From assembly GCA_030686995.1 (NCBI GenBank), contig CM060696.1, positions 117,415,449 through 117,479,448 on the forward strand: a stretch of 64,000 nt of DNA, in the 5' to 3' direction. The translations under genes were made by a program, and so were the position numbers. The DNA is from Artemisia argyi (lineage: Eukaryota > Streptophyta > Magnoliopsida > Asterales > Asteraceae). The notes under the pieces are model-generated. The model saw only the letters and a list, made by a program, of their open reading frames with translations, was not told the origin of the DNA and did no database searches. This document shows, piece by piece, positions 22,056-34,226 of this stretch; position 1 is the first letter of the stretch; each line of letters opens with the position of its first letter.

Positions 22056-24400
22056 CGCGTTCTATGCAGTATCAATATTAGATGCAGTACTTTACAGTAC
22101 TCATTTAGACCAATAGGAATTTAGTATTAATAAACATTTTTATTTAACTGAAAAGGGCATAATAGTCAAACACATTTTAAGTTTTTTTGAATTCTTTTTA
22201 ATTAAAAAAACTTTTTAAAATTCCCTTAATTTTCGGAATTTTTTTTCTTATTTTTTTCATTATACATGTTTTCATGAAAATGGAGTGCATATATGTTTTT
22301 ATTTATTTATTCATTTATGTTTTAAATATTGTAAATTTACATATGTTTCTTGTGCACAATTGTTTATACATCAAACTTGTTTTGCTTAAAATGTTAATTG
22401 CACATATGTTTCTAGTGTACATTTTTTAATCTTCGACATTTATAACATAAACTATAAACATAGACATATACATGTAACCTCTAAATTTATAACAAACAAA
22501 AAATATAAATAACATACACAAAAATTGATATCAAATGAAATACAATTTAAATACAAATTTATCTTGTTATGTATATATGTACACGTCAACCAAAAACATG
22601 TGTGCACTCTTCTAAAAACATGTGTGCACTCTTCCACGAACATATGTGCACGCTTCACTTTCACATCAAATTCATTATAACATATGAGTGCCCTTCCCAT
22701 AACATATGTGCACTTTGCGCCTCTCATCATAAAGAACCTGCAAACAAAAGGTTAATCAGCACGGATCTACTTCAATTCCTTGTTTGTGAAAGTGAACCTA
22801 CTTGTAATCTACTTGAATTCTTTTCAACTTTTTGTGAATTCTTTGTTTTGAAGAACGTGGTGCACAAAATTATGACGAAGTTGATAAGTCATTAAACACT
22901 AGTATAGTATACGAGTAGTACTTGTGAAAACACACTATAATATAACACTAGAAGACAAGAAGATTAATTTATATTCAAATTTATAGACTACTGGGCACTA
23001 TGTTGTATTAAGAGTGAATTAGACTCCTACTCAATGGGCGGGCATGACTTGTAATTGTTCTTTGGGTAGTATTAGGTGACGGAAATTAAAGGTATATAAA
23101 ATTTAATTATTTTTATAATAAGATTTTATTAATTATTAATATTAATATTTTTGTTTTTTAGAGTAAATTTAGAGTGTATTTTAGTCCCGTGCTTTGGATA
23201 GTATTATGACATGGGAGATTATGCATATATACATTTTAATTATATAATGTACGAACTTAATTTTACATTAATAAAGTATTGGTTATATATGTTTTATAGA
23301 AGCCGTGATCGCTATTCTTATTCTTATTATTTTATTTTGTTCATTTCAAATTATAGGATGTGTTAGTTTGATTAAGTTTTGAGGAAAGAATAAACTTTGT
23401 AGTTTTATTTGTTCTAGTGTGTATCCATGAACTGCTTAAATGGTTGTTATTAAACTCCACTTTAGAGTTTAAATATCAAGAAGATAGATATGATATAGAT
23501 ATGAAGGACATAAAACATGCCCTCTTTACAACTCTAAGTACAACCTCACTAACTCTTGCTATGGTACAATATCCACACGAGATTGAATTTCATATTGCCG
23601 TCGGTGACATTCACATTCATAGTCTTGTTGAAGTAGCCATACTTGTAATTAAGGATACACAAAGAAGATATTAGAACCTAAGTACTTAGTATATTATTTC
23701 TTTACACTTCTTGTACATAACTTGACGATTTCGGATAAGCACTATCAACCCATTCAAACCTTTTGTCATCACTAACTATATTTGGCAAATATGTAGTGAT
23801 TCACCTTCCATAACATAAACACTTAGAAAATATGAAATCAGAAATTACAAAAAGCACCTTTGTTTTGCGCGAATCTGGGGTAGTTTTTAGGACACTCCAA
23901 TTCCGGCTTATAGAGATTTTTGTTATATGCATAGTTTTAGTAAAGTTTGTGCATTTTTCTTGTTTCTAAGCTCAGCTACAATCTGAACCTATTTGACCCC
24001 CATACCGATCATGCTAAACTGAACCATCTTACCACCTCAAATACGCGTCACACAGTAGGGAGAGATAGATTCAAACTGAGATAGATATAAACATATTACC
24101 TGCTTGTATTACACCTTTTGCATTATAGAGTATCCTACCCTTTTTTCTGATTATCCTTCCCTTGACCCACTTTGTATACTCGTTGCTGATCTATGTTGCA
24201 AAAGTAAAATGAATCCATGGACCAGATCTCACTAAGACTATACTGCTTTCATGATGTGGGATCATAGTCACATGTAAAAAAAATTACGACTGTTAGTCGT
24301 GTCCACACAGGACCAGGGGTCATACCATTCAAACAGATCATTTGCCCACCAGATTCAGTGTTAGGCGTAGCAAGTTTAGAGTAAGAAGCACCTGTGTCGC
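22052..24400. other. AT-rich region without a recognised gene
   Basis: Contains five degenerate copies of ACATRTGTGCACTCTTC (22596-22718). An 85-residue frame at 23417-23674 shows no domain I know. Its right end is the left flank of element A2; the 5 bases before A2 are GTCGC. Confidence 0.5.
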
Positions 24401-25844
24401 TGATGAGGCGAAAAATGATCCGTTTTTAGGGGGTCATTTAAGCCCGGAATTGAATTTATTTGATCAAATATTGCCATAAATCGTTCATTTTGTGATTTTA
24501 GGTACTTTTGGAGTGAATTCTGGAAAAGGAAGCATTTTGGACGTTTTTGGAGCATAAAAGTGAAGAAAACGACAAAGTTTTAATTTTCCTTGCTGTGAAC
24601 AGTACCTGACGGCGTCACCAAGTTCTACATGACGGCGTCAAGAGTAATACAAGAGGTGAAGTGGATAGAGTCCGTGACGGTCCAGAGAGTTTTGCACTAA
24701 GGGGCATGACGGCGTCACCATAGGCCGTCATGGTCCCATTACAGGTGACGGCCAAGAGATAATTTGCTCTTGACGGCGTCAGATCTGGATCTAGGTAATC
24801 CATCTTACTATGGGCGGCGGGTTGACGGCGTCAGATTTCTCTTCTTGACGCTGTCATGTTAGAAAATCTATATATAGTTTTGTAATTTTCATTCATTAAA
24901 AGAGGACAATTAGAGGGATAACTTGGAGAAACCCTAACACGATTTTATTAGTATTTTCAAGGGTTTTTACCCTTTGAAACCTTTCATGTTCAATTAAGAT
25001 AAGTATCCTTTCAATTCATTCAATATGTCTATGTGTTGTTTGAATATATCTTACGCTTGTCTTGATTTTAACATGCTAGGCTAGATCTCTTGTGTGTTTG
25101 CTTAGATGTAGTGAAACCTAGATGTTGATTATGGGTTGATTGCTTGTTTATAGTTGTTACGGATGAATGATTTCGATGTTAGGCTTAAGAAAACTGGCAG
25201 ACTTCCATAGCGTAACTTGCTTGAACGTCTTAAGAAACATGAAACAATGCGTACTAGGTTTTTATGGTTGTATTTAATGCATGAGCAAAATCTAATGATC
25301 CCATGTTAGGAGCTTCTTGCAGGCTCGACATAGGAGTGAAGTAGGATCTTATAGAGTTGGGGAAGTACGTACGTCACCCCATGAATGGTATTAAGGAATA
25401 TAACCCGTCATCCACGCAACTGTAACAAACTATCAACCTGTAAAAGATATCTAGGGAGTAATGAAATCTAAGTAAACACAATTTTCCCATTTATTGTTCA
25501 CACCACATTAGTAATTAGATGTATTTTCATTTTTGTTATTTTATTTTGATTGCATCTTAGTTATTGGGTTAGTTGACTAGCAACTAATTCCGCCCACTCT
25601 TCCAATACCCGAGATTTTTACTTGCTTTTCATAGAATATAAAAATACAAAAAGAATCATCCCTCACCTCTAGACTTAATTTTTAGGCTTTCTAATCCTAG
25701 CGACACTATTCCTGAGTTGAACGATCAATCCCTCGGTACTTGTCACTATACTATACTACAACGATCAGGTACACTGCCTGGTGGGGGTTGTAAGCTTCTC
25801 GAGATCCCTCGAGAGGTAAAACCTGGTGCAATTCCCACGCATCA
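24401..25844 (+). repeat. 5' LTR of element A2
   Basis: 1444 bp. Palindrome array at about 24608-24856 (TGACGGCGTCA several times, also TGACGCTGTCA), then TATATATAG near 24870. Confidence 0.9.
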
Positions 25845-25850
25845 AGTTTT

Positions 25851-25869
25851 TGGCGCCGCAGCCCGGGGA
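25851..25869 (+). other. Primer-binding site, tRNA-Asp type (A2)
   Basis: TGGCGCCGCAGCCCGGGGA, identical to the site in A1. Confidence 0.8.
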
Positions 25870-26026
25870 ATAGTTATTGTCTAGGTTAGGATTTCTTTTT
25901 ATTAGGTCTACTTGCTAGATTTCTTTCTAGTAAGATTTTATTTTTATTTTTAGGTTTTCTTTGTTCTATATTTTCTTTGTGTCTTTGTTTGTAAAAACCT
26001 TTTCATTGACTATTCCGTTAGCCATT

Positions 26027-27097
26027 ATGGAGAACGCGAATCCACCATACTACCAACCACGTAATTCACCCACTCCAAATGACATCTTGATGTTTAAACA
26101 ACATGAGGATGAACCTATCTATGATGCATGGGATCGTTTTAAATATTTACTCCGAGAAGTCCCTCATCATAATTTCGATCTGTGGTCCCAAATTGAAATA
26201 TTTTACCATCGTGTCGACCACTATACCAAAATGGACATTGACCATGCCGCAGATGGGGACCTTTGGGGATTAAATGCTAATGAAGCATGGGAAACCATAG
26301 AGAATTGTGCCATACTTGCCAAAAAAATGGACAACCCAACAAATGTTGTTACAGATCAATTGATAGCAAGTTTGAGGGAACAAGCAAGAAGTTTGTTTAC
26401 GGATAATAAACCTATAGATGAGATAACTGGGTGCATGGAGTGGTTTGATTTCACCACAATACAAGCTGAGCACATTGGTAATCTTGATAAGATGGAGGAT
26501 AGAGTTGAAAATCTAAGCCCACCAAGTACCTCACAAGTCCTACCATCATTTGAGGCATACACACCGCCCGTGACTTATTCGGATGAAGTAGATGAGACTT
26601 TAGGAATCCCAATTGAGGTAGAACCTTTGAACCAAACACAACTAGAGGATATAGGTTTGAATACATATAATGATAACCTTACTCTTAGTTCTAGGGAAGT
26701 TCCTAGTTTTGATGAACCGGAGCCTCAACCAAAACCGTTACCTAATCTTCCATCTTTGGATGAAAATTTAGGAATTGAAATAGGTCCCGATCCACCCATC
26801 AAACCATATAGTCCGGGTAGTCTTAGGATAAAGGTTGTGGACTCTAAGCCTTGTAGAGAGGAAACCAATATAGGAGTGGAAAATGACCTTACATGCTTAC
26901 ATCACCCATTTATGTTTGATCACAAGAAACATTATGGGTTTAAACCGGGTTTATTAGGTCAAGATGGACCCCCAATTAGTAGTCTCTTGAAGTTGATAGA
27001 AAATGATCCCTTTCTAGGAGAAAATCTTAATCCACACATTAACCCGATTGAATTAGGTAAGGTTATGATGATAGGGGACACCACTTTGAGCATATAA
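26027..27097 (+). CDS. Chimeric Gag-related protein of A2
   Basis: 356 residues from the ATG at 26027, which sits where A1 has its gag start (an in-frame ATG at 25961 is in the leader). Residues about 20-100 match the C-terminal half of the A1 gag domain (NDILMFKQHEDEPIYDAWDR, LLREVPHH). The N-terminal half of the gag core is deleted. The rest is unrelated to A1: an acidic Pro-rich region (PSFDEPEPQPKPLPNLPSL) and a C-terminal HYGFKPGLLGQ segment, which I recall from other Tanacetum retroelement proteins. No zinc knuckle and no protease motif. Downstream bases to about 27215 still read as related protein in another frame (MAYFHPKGVYRYFHPHL), so the C-terminus has been shortened by a frameshift. 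Confidence 0.7.
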   Translation: MENANPPYYQPRNSPTPNDILMFKQHEDEPIYDAWDRFKYLLREVPHHNFDLWSQIEIFYHRVDHYTKMDIDHAADGDLWGLNANEAWETIENCAILAKKMDNPTNVVTDQLIASLREQARSLFTDNKPIDEITGCMEWFDFTTIQAEHIGNLDKMEDRVENLSPPSTSQVLPSFEAYTPPVTYSDEVDETLGIPIEVEPLNQTQLEDIGLNTYNDNLTLSSREVPSFDEPEPQPKPLPNLPSLDENLGIEIGPDPPIKPYSPGSLRIKVVDSKPCREETNIGVENDLTCLHHPFMFDHKKHYGFKPGLLGQDGPPISSLLKLIENDPFLGENLNPHINPIELGKVMMIGDTTLSI

Positions 27098-29685
27098 TTC
27101 ATCCACCACTCTTTCCTCACATGGCATATTTCCACCCTAAGGGTGTGTATCGCTACTTTCACCCGCACTTAATCCTAAGCGTAGGGAACACCTTCCCTAT
27201 TTCTGTTAAATAAGGGTAGAGTCTGGCTCGTGACCCGAATAAAAACAAGCGCTTCTTGGGAGGCAACCCATGTTTTGTGTGTTTTTATTTGTTTTTATTT
27301 TCATTTGTTTGATGTTATTTGCTTTCGTATGCATGCTTTATTTTTATTGTTGGTAGATCATGTTTCAAAAATAAAATGGTGAAAATACTTTATTTTGTCG
27401 TTTGACTTAGTCTTAACTTCATCCAAAGGTATTTCGCAAAAGATAAGTGTAAGAGGAAACCCCAAATATGTTTTTAAGAAACAAAATTGATCATGGTTCT
27501 CCACAATATTAAATGGACATGTATATTCGTATTTGTTAGAGTCAAATGCTTGTATCGAGTCATAATGATATTTTGCAGGATTTTCCAGGAAGTATGACAA
27601 AGTTTTTCCAGAAATTCTCCGGAAACTTAATGTAAAGATTTCTGCAGATCACTTCTGACAGCGTCAGGAATTAATTCCTGACGGCGTCATGTGTAAAATT
27701 AAGGAAATTTTTCTAGTTTTGTTTTTCTAAAAGAGTCTTAAAGTTTTTGTTAATTCTTTAGTTTTATAAACTCCAGGAAATCTGCAAACATTCATTCCAC
27801 AAGCATTATATCCCTTTAATTCCTAGAAAGCAATTTAAGATATATATGTTATTTTTCTAGGATTTGTTAGTATATATAGATTGCCGCCGATTTTACGCGA
27901 GGTTGCCTTGTTTGTTTTCTCAGGTTTAACAGGTTATGTATGACAAGAAGATGATTTATATTCTGGAAGGGAAGCTTTGATTGTTCATTTTCTTGGAGGA
28001 AGATCTAACCTTGTTACCATACTATCCATAGCGAACGAATCAGGGGAGTATTTGATTTCATTCTTTTGCCTATTTCACTTTTACATTCTTTAATTGAATA
28101 TTGGGGACAATGTTCATCCTAAGTGTAAGGGGAGGGTAAATGATGATACCTTATAGGACACACTTTCACTTGAGTTTGTTTGTTCGATGGTAGGTGTGTA
28201 ATAAAACTAAGAGAAATACTTGTTAGTGTAATTTTAGCGCCAAATTTAAAATTTTTTACAACATTTAGGAGTGAAACTTTAGCCATAGCAAGCGTCTCAT
28301 GGATAGGAGTCGTATGACTAGCACAAAACCGTACTATTCAGAAAAATTTTCCACCCAAATATGTGAGGTTCGCCTTTAGATTTGATAGGAAAAGCATTTA
28401 CTATTAGTGCTTATGAGTGTACCGGTAGCATTTAGATTCTAGAACTTGCGTTAGTGATGCATCCCGAGACCGCTAGTGAGACTACATTCGTGTAGTAGGA
28501 TTTACTACATGATAAGAGGCATTAGGATCACCCTTGTGTTTAAACCCGTATCATAATTACTTGAGCATTTAAGTCATATTACTTGGCTAGTAAAGTCAAT
28601 TAATTTTTCCCACACCATTAGCGTTGTACTCATTTTTAGTACACGAAACCTCTAGTACACCCCTCCGAGCCTATCTTTTTGTTTCTAACTTTAAGCATCT
28701 TACTTAAAGGAAGAATTTGTTACACCCCACTTAAATGTACACCCAAATCGCCTTAGCCTTCCGTGTATGCACTCATCTTTAGTGCATTATTGTTTCATGT
28801 TTAAACCCTTAGTTAATTATCGAATTGATTACATGGTTGCTAAGTCGAGTCATATCCTTGTACATATTTTTTTGGGATGATTGGGACTCATGGGTAAAGT
28901 AATTATGTTATGGAGTAATGGGGAAGAACATCTTATATTACCCCCATATGTGCATTAATCTTAAAAGTACTCCAAGTGTTTTGATTATCTTAATTCGAGT
29001 AATTAGATTAGTTTATTGTAAAGTATGTAAAAATTCAAGTGTAAGGGGAATGTTCATTCCCTAAGATGTATTATTTTGGATGATAGGGTAAGAGTGTATG
29101 CAAAAAAAAAAATGGAAAAAGAAAAGAGAAAAAACATACGAACTACCATCCCGTTTCATTCTATGTTTATCTTGTGTTTTTGTTATTTTTGATTTATTAG
29201 CTTAAGTCGAGTCTAGTCTTGGCTTAGCAACGCCATATTGTACATGTAATTAACCAAGATGATTAACTCGCCACAAGTAAAGATTGCCTTTATCCAACAA
29301 AACTGTGTATTCTGTATCCCTACACCTAACATTATAACCCTTTGAAAGACCTCTTTGATAGTTTATCCTAGGTGCTTACGCCATGTGGTGGAGGTTTGAA
29401 CCTTTCCCAAGCCTATGGTAATCTATTTTGCTATGACATGTAGTAAGAGATGTTTTCCATTTCCATATTGTGATATTTACTTTATTACACCCAAGAGATG
29501 TGAGTATCTAAACACTATTTGTGAGGTGCTAGTATATGACCTCCGTGCTTCTCTTTGGTCTTTAGCGGAACGATTATTTATTGTAATTACTTTTATATTA
29601 GTGTTAAATGACCCCTAACTTGTATTTTAATTAGAATAAAAGCGCATTTGCTTGATGACAACCAAATCTCAAGTGTAAGGGTATA
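27098..29685 (+). other. Non-coding 3' half of A2
   Basis: Collinear with A1: AAGTGTAAG[AG]GG motifs at 27445, 28121, 29037 and 29671, TGACAGCGTCA and TGACGGCGTCA at about 27656-27685, and a short A-rich tract (29101-29136) between GTATGC and CATAC. The polypurine tract is 29671-29681. Confidence 0.7.
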
Positions 29686-30984
29686 TGATAAGGCAAAAAA
29701 TGATCCGTTATTAGGGGGTCATTTAAGCCCGAAATTGAATTTATTTGATCAAATATTGCCCTAAATCGTTCCTTTTGTGATTTTAGGTACTTTTGGAGTG
29801 AATTCTGGAAAAGGAAGCATTTTGGACGTTTTTGGAGCATAAAAGTGAAGAAAACGACAAAGTCTTAATTTTCCTTGCTGGGAAGAGTACCTGACCGCGT
29901 CACCAAGTTCTACATGACAGCGTCAAGAGTAATACAAGAGGTTAAGTGGATAGAGTCCGTGACGGTCTAGAGAGTTTTGCACTAAGGGGCATGACGGCGT
30001 CACCAAAGGCCGTCATGGTCCCATTACACGTGACGGCCAAGAGATAATTTGCTCTTGACGGCGTCAGATCTGGATCTAGGTAATCCGATATTACTATGGG
30101 CGGCCGGTTGACGGCGTCAGATTTCTCTTCTTGACGCGTTCACGTTGGAAAATCTATATATCGTTTTGTAATTTTCATTCATTAAAAGAGGACAATTAGA
30201 GGGATAACTTGGAGAAACCCTAGAACAATTTTATCGGTATTTTAAAGGGTTTTTACCCTTTGAAACATTTCATGTTCAATTAAGACAAGTATCCTTTCAA
30301 TTCTTTCAATATGCCTATGTGTTGTTTGAATATATCTTACGCTTGTCTTGATTTTAACATGCTAGGCTAGATCTCTTTTGTGTTTGCTTAGATGTAGTGA
30401 AACCTAGATGTTGATTATGGGTTGGTTGCTTGTTTATAGTTGTTACGGATGATTGATTTCGATGTTAGGCTTAAGAAAACTGGCAGACTTCCATAGTGTA
30501 ACTTGTTTGAACGTCTTAAGAAACATGAACCAATGCGTACTAGGTTTTTATGGTTGTATTTAATGCATGAGCGAATTCTAATGATCCCATGTTAGAAGCT
30601 TCTTGCAGGCTCGACATAGGAGTGAAGTAGAAGCTTATAGAGCTGGGGAAGTACGTACGCCACCCTGCGAATGGTATTAAGGAATATAACCCGTCATCCA
30701 CGCAACTGTAACAAACTATCAACCTGTAAAAGATATCTAGGGAGTAATGAAATCTAAGTAAACACAATTTTCCCGTTTATTATTCACACCACATTAGTAA
30801 TTAGATTTATTTTCATTTTTGTTATTTTATTTTGATTGCATCTTAGTTACTGGGTTAGTTGACTAGCAACTAATTCCGCCCACTCTTCCAATACCCGAGA
30901 TTTTTACTTGCTTTTCATAAATCATCCCTCACCTCTAGACTTAATTTTTAGGCTTTCTAATCCTATCGACACTATTCCTGAGTT
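29686..30984 (+). repeat. 3' LTR of element A2, truncated
   Basis: Aligns with 24401-25718. Differences include a 20-bp deletion in the U5 part (near 30919) and loss of everything after 30984. What follows (AAAACACAAGTT...) is unrelated. Confidence 0.88.
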
Positions 30985-31429
30985 AAAACACAAGTTTTGT
31001 TGTAACGGCAAGGCCAATAATAGAAGTAAATATCATCTCCTTTCCCATGAGTATCTACAATATTCACTGGGATCTTTTGATAATCAGAAACTGCTGGGAA
31101 ATAACCCTGCTCAAAATTTTGCATATATATTCATAAACATTATCAACTCATTGCATTACTAATTCCAAGGATTATCAAACGACTAATTCTTAAATTGGCA
31201 TTCGAAGCTGATGCTATTTTTTCAAATAAAGGGATAAGAACAACGATTGGGGTAATTTATGGTTAATAAAGTTATTAAAATTGACATATAACACATTCTT
31301 GGCGTTTTCTGATATCAATGGCCATGGATAGCTCACCATATCAGGTTCAGCTTTCAGATATGTCACTCTCTTTGTCTATATATTTGCATGTTAAATAAAA
31401 GTTAGATTTTCTCACGGGAAATTAAGACA
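30985..31429. other. No gene recognised
   Basis: Unique AT-rich sequence between the broken LTR and the DUF247 fragment. It may be diverged 3' flank of that fragment. Confidence 0.4.
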
Positions 31430-31690
31430 CTACAATAGATCATGAATAAAATTTGCTTTCTGCTCTTTAAATGCTTGTACATTCTCATCTTCTCTGTGCA
31501 GTGGTCCAATTGAGACGACATGTGGGTTGAAGGAACTTGGACTTAGATCTCGGAGGGTAAGTAAAATGGTTTTGTTGAATTGACGTTTCCAAAATTTGTT
31601 TGTGGTTGCAAGTAGCATTCTTTTATGGTAATGAGAACTTTGCTGATTTGCAATGTAAGTCCATGTACAACGGTTCAAAGAGTTGATCAC
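31430..31690 (-). pseudogene. DUF247 protein fragment
   Basis: 86 residues. The C-terminal half, PHVVSIGPLHREDENVQAF plus KEQKANFIHDLL, is the N-terminal signature of the plant DUF247 family (usually 400-500 residues, with a C-terminal membrane helix). Preceding LLTLRDLSPSSFN replaces the usual I.RVP..LR....YTP. The frame ends at a stop at 31430, so about four fifths of the protein is missing. DUF247 function is mostly unknown; some members act in self-incompatibility in grasses. Confidence 0.6.
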
Positions 31691-31784
31691 CTCATCTCCC
31701 TTTTAGTTACTTGATTACAGTTTTCTATTACTGAGGTTTTAGTCTTGAAATTTGACTACTCCCCTGTATCTCTGGCTTGTGTAG

Positions 31785-33029
31785 ATTTATCTAGAAGAGA
31801 TTGCTCGAGATATTCATACTGCAGACCCAGAGTGGAAAATAATACTGCTAAGGTACTTCAACCCTGTTGGAGCACATGAGAGTGGGAAACTTGGTGAAGA
31901 TCCAATAGGCATCCCAAATAATCTCATGCCTTACATACAACAAGTTGCTGTTGGAAGATTACCAGAGTTGAATGTGTATGGTCATGACTATCCTACAAAT
32001 GATAGCACTGCGGTATGTTTCTATACTTATTGTACTTTAATGGGGTTGAAAAGTAGGTAACACTTGTTACACAAATAATAGTTGCAGATGCTAACAATAA
32101 TTTGACACAGTTTGGTTTTTATATACCTAAATGGTTAGAAACAATTTGGTTATCACTGACCAGTACTTTATTCAATGTTCTTGTTAAATGGTCCCTTTGA
32201 GGATGTCAACCTTCTATATAAGAATATATGATTGTTGATGACTAACAGATTAGGGACTACATCCATGTGATGGATTTGGCTGATGGTCACGTTGCAGCAC
32301 TCAAGAAGCTTTTCACTAAAGAAGATATAGGTCAGCAACAATACTTGCATGCATGATATCACCTAATCGATTATTATCATTGCTGACATATATCAATTAT
32401 TTATCATTGCTGACATATACAATGATGATGTTAAGGTTGTTTTGCTGGTAATCTGGGGACCGGTAAGGGGACCTCTGTGCTTGAAATGGTTACTGCGTTT
32501 GAGAAAGCATCTGGAAAGGTACTTTCCATGCTTAACCATCTCTATCACTTGTTCATCATATTTTATTTACTAATAACTTACTATTTGCAGAAAATCCCTG
32601 TTAAATTCTGACCAAGAAGGCCAGGAGATGCTACTGAAGTTTACGCGTCCACTGACAAAGCTGCAAGTGAGCTTGATTGGAAGTAAGTAATCACATCTTT
32701 ATTGTTCTATGTAAACTGCATTATTTCAGTTTGTTGGGTAAATCGATCACTTATCTGCCTGTTGACATTAGTACAGTACATGGTATTTCTTTGGTCTGCA
32801 TGAGTGTTTATCTTATCACAGTATTCGTAAAATCGAGTGTCTTAGTTTATATAAGGGAGGGGGTGTGTTGTAATTTACTTCTCTGTAAATAGTAGTGTTT
32901 GCCAGTTTAGTGTTTGAGACTATTTGTTGTATTTTTAGGGCAAAGTATGGGATTGATGAGATGTGTAGAGATCAGTGGAACTGGGCAAGACAGAACCCGT
33001 GGGGATACCAGAAGCCGCCAACCAAGTAA
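31785..33029 (+). pseudogene. UGE: UDP-glucose 4-epimerase, 5'-truncated, one internal stop
   Basis: Five exons with good GT-AG sites: 31785-32012, 32249-32330, 32436-32518, 32591-32682 and 32939-33029. They give [20 protein letters not shown] ... [12 protein letters not shown] ... [20 protein letters not shown], then [13 protein letters not shown], then [19 protein letters not shown], then RRPGDATEVYAS, then [17 protein letters not shown] and a stop. This is the C-terminal 55% of plant UGE/GALE, which interconverts UDP-glucose and UDP-galactose in the cytosol for cell-wall sugars. The Rossmann GxxGxxG and the YxxxK exons are missing, and TGA at 32609-32611 replaces a codon before PRRPGD. Non-functional as an epimerase. 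Confidence 0.88.
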
Positions 33030-34226
33030 CACTTGAGGTTGTGATTCAAATACAATTGTCTGTTGTAGTAGTTGCACTTGATTCTGTGATATGTGTATTT
33101 TTTGAAATAATATTGGTCATAGCTGAAGAGAGCTTTGATCAATTGTAAGATCTTTTCTGTTGATACTTTTGTGAATATGTTGCAAGGAATGGCGAAAGTA
33201 AAGTTGAAAGAGTCTCCATGGTTACCTTGTAATAGCTTTGTAATCATGTGAAACTAAATCCACCTCTGTGGCATTCAATTCAATTTTTCCTTTTCTATTT
33301 GACATATCCCAAGTTTGATATGTACCGCCGGTTTATAGTTTGCTTAAGTTCTTGTAGTCTTAACTCGATATCATCAGGTAAAGTAGCCCTTTGTTACCAA
33401 GCTTCAACCTGAGATTAAGAGCATTAACTGAGGGAGGAAAATGAGCAGTTTGGGGCAAAAAGGAGATTTTTAGTTGGGTTGGGTTGGGTTAGGTTGACCC
33501 ACAACATTGTTTTGTCTAATTCAAATTCTAGAAATAATTAATGGTGAATATTATTAGTAGAATGAGTATTTTCAACAAAAAGATACATGCGATAATTTAC
33601 TTCGGGTAATCATCATATCTATTGGAAGTTGGAACACTTGTAAAGTTAATAATAACATAATTTTCAAACCATTTTCAGCCTTTTAACATTTAAATTGTCC
33701 TGTGGTGTATACTTTGTACATTTTTTACTTTTCGAATGTGTATTGGTGCAAGAAAACATACGTAACTTCTGCTTGTGATAAAGCATGCTTAGTCCATTTT
33801 GTATATACCCATCTTGACCCATTGGTTACTACAGTAATTGTTTCAAAACAATACTGGTATACTAATATTGTTCCAAAACCAATTCCTGTTTTTCAAGACG
33901 TGACCGCAGATTTACTTTCAGCATATGTTTATCTTTAGTTTTCTTGTTGTAAACATCCTAGCAGTAAGATTTTGAATAACATTAACTGTAAGTGTAACCA
34001 ACAATATTACATGGCATGTTTAAGAAGTACAATATACAGTACCAGATAACGTCTGGTTATTCGTAAATGGCTGAGAGTGGCAACCGACGGTAGCATGAAA
34101 CCGAGGTATGCAGCCTGTGTGGACAGCCATGTTTAAAAAGAGCACGTGATGTTAACGGTTTGGAAATATTCATTGAATGATGACATTATAAATAAAAAGC
34201 CATAAGTTTATTAAAAGCATTAACTA
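33030..34226. other. No gene recognised; old 3' flank of the UGE copy
   Basis: Includes a short GTTGGGTT triplicate (about 33473-33497). A 78-residue frame at 33702 has no recognisable content. Confidence 0.4.

Larger units (their letters stand above)
24401..30984 (+). mobile_element. Pol-less Athila-like element A2, 3' LTR truncated
   Basis: Same LTR family as A1: TGATGAGGCG start, tRNA-Asp-type primer site, TGACGGCGTCA arrays. Left LTR 24401-25844. The right LTR starts at 29686 as TGATAAGGC and breaks off after AGTT at 30984, missing about the last 126 bp, so no target duplication can be read. The interior has one coding frame and no pol. Confidence 0.9.

Noticed and set aside
23417..23674. 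85-residue plus-strand frame
   Set aside because: No recognisable domain, splice partner or codon bias; kept only as a remark.
25961..26026. Upstream ATG of the A2 frame
   Set aside because: It lies in the conserved leader and adds a hydrophobic stretch absent from A1; the ATG at 26027 aligns with the A1 start.
33473..33497. Telomere-like GTTGGGTT repeats
   Set aside because: Three short imperfect units, not the plant TTTAGGG repeat.
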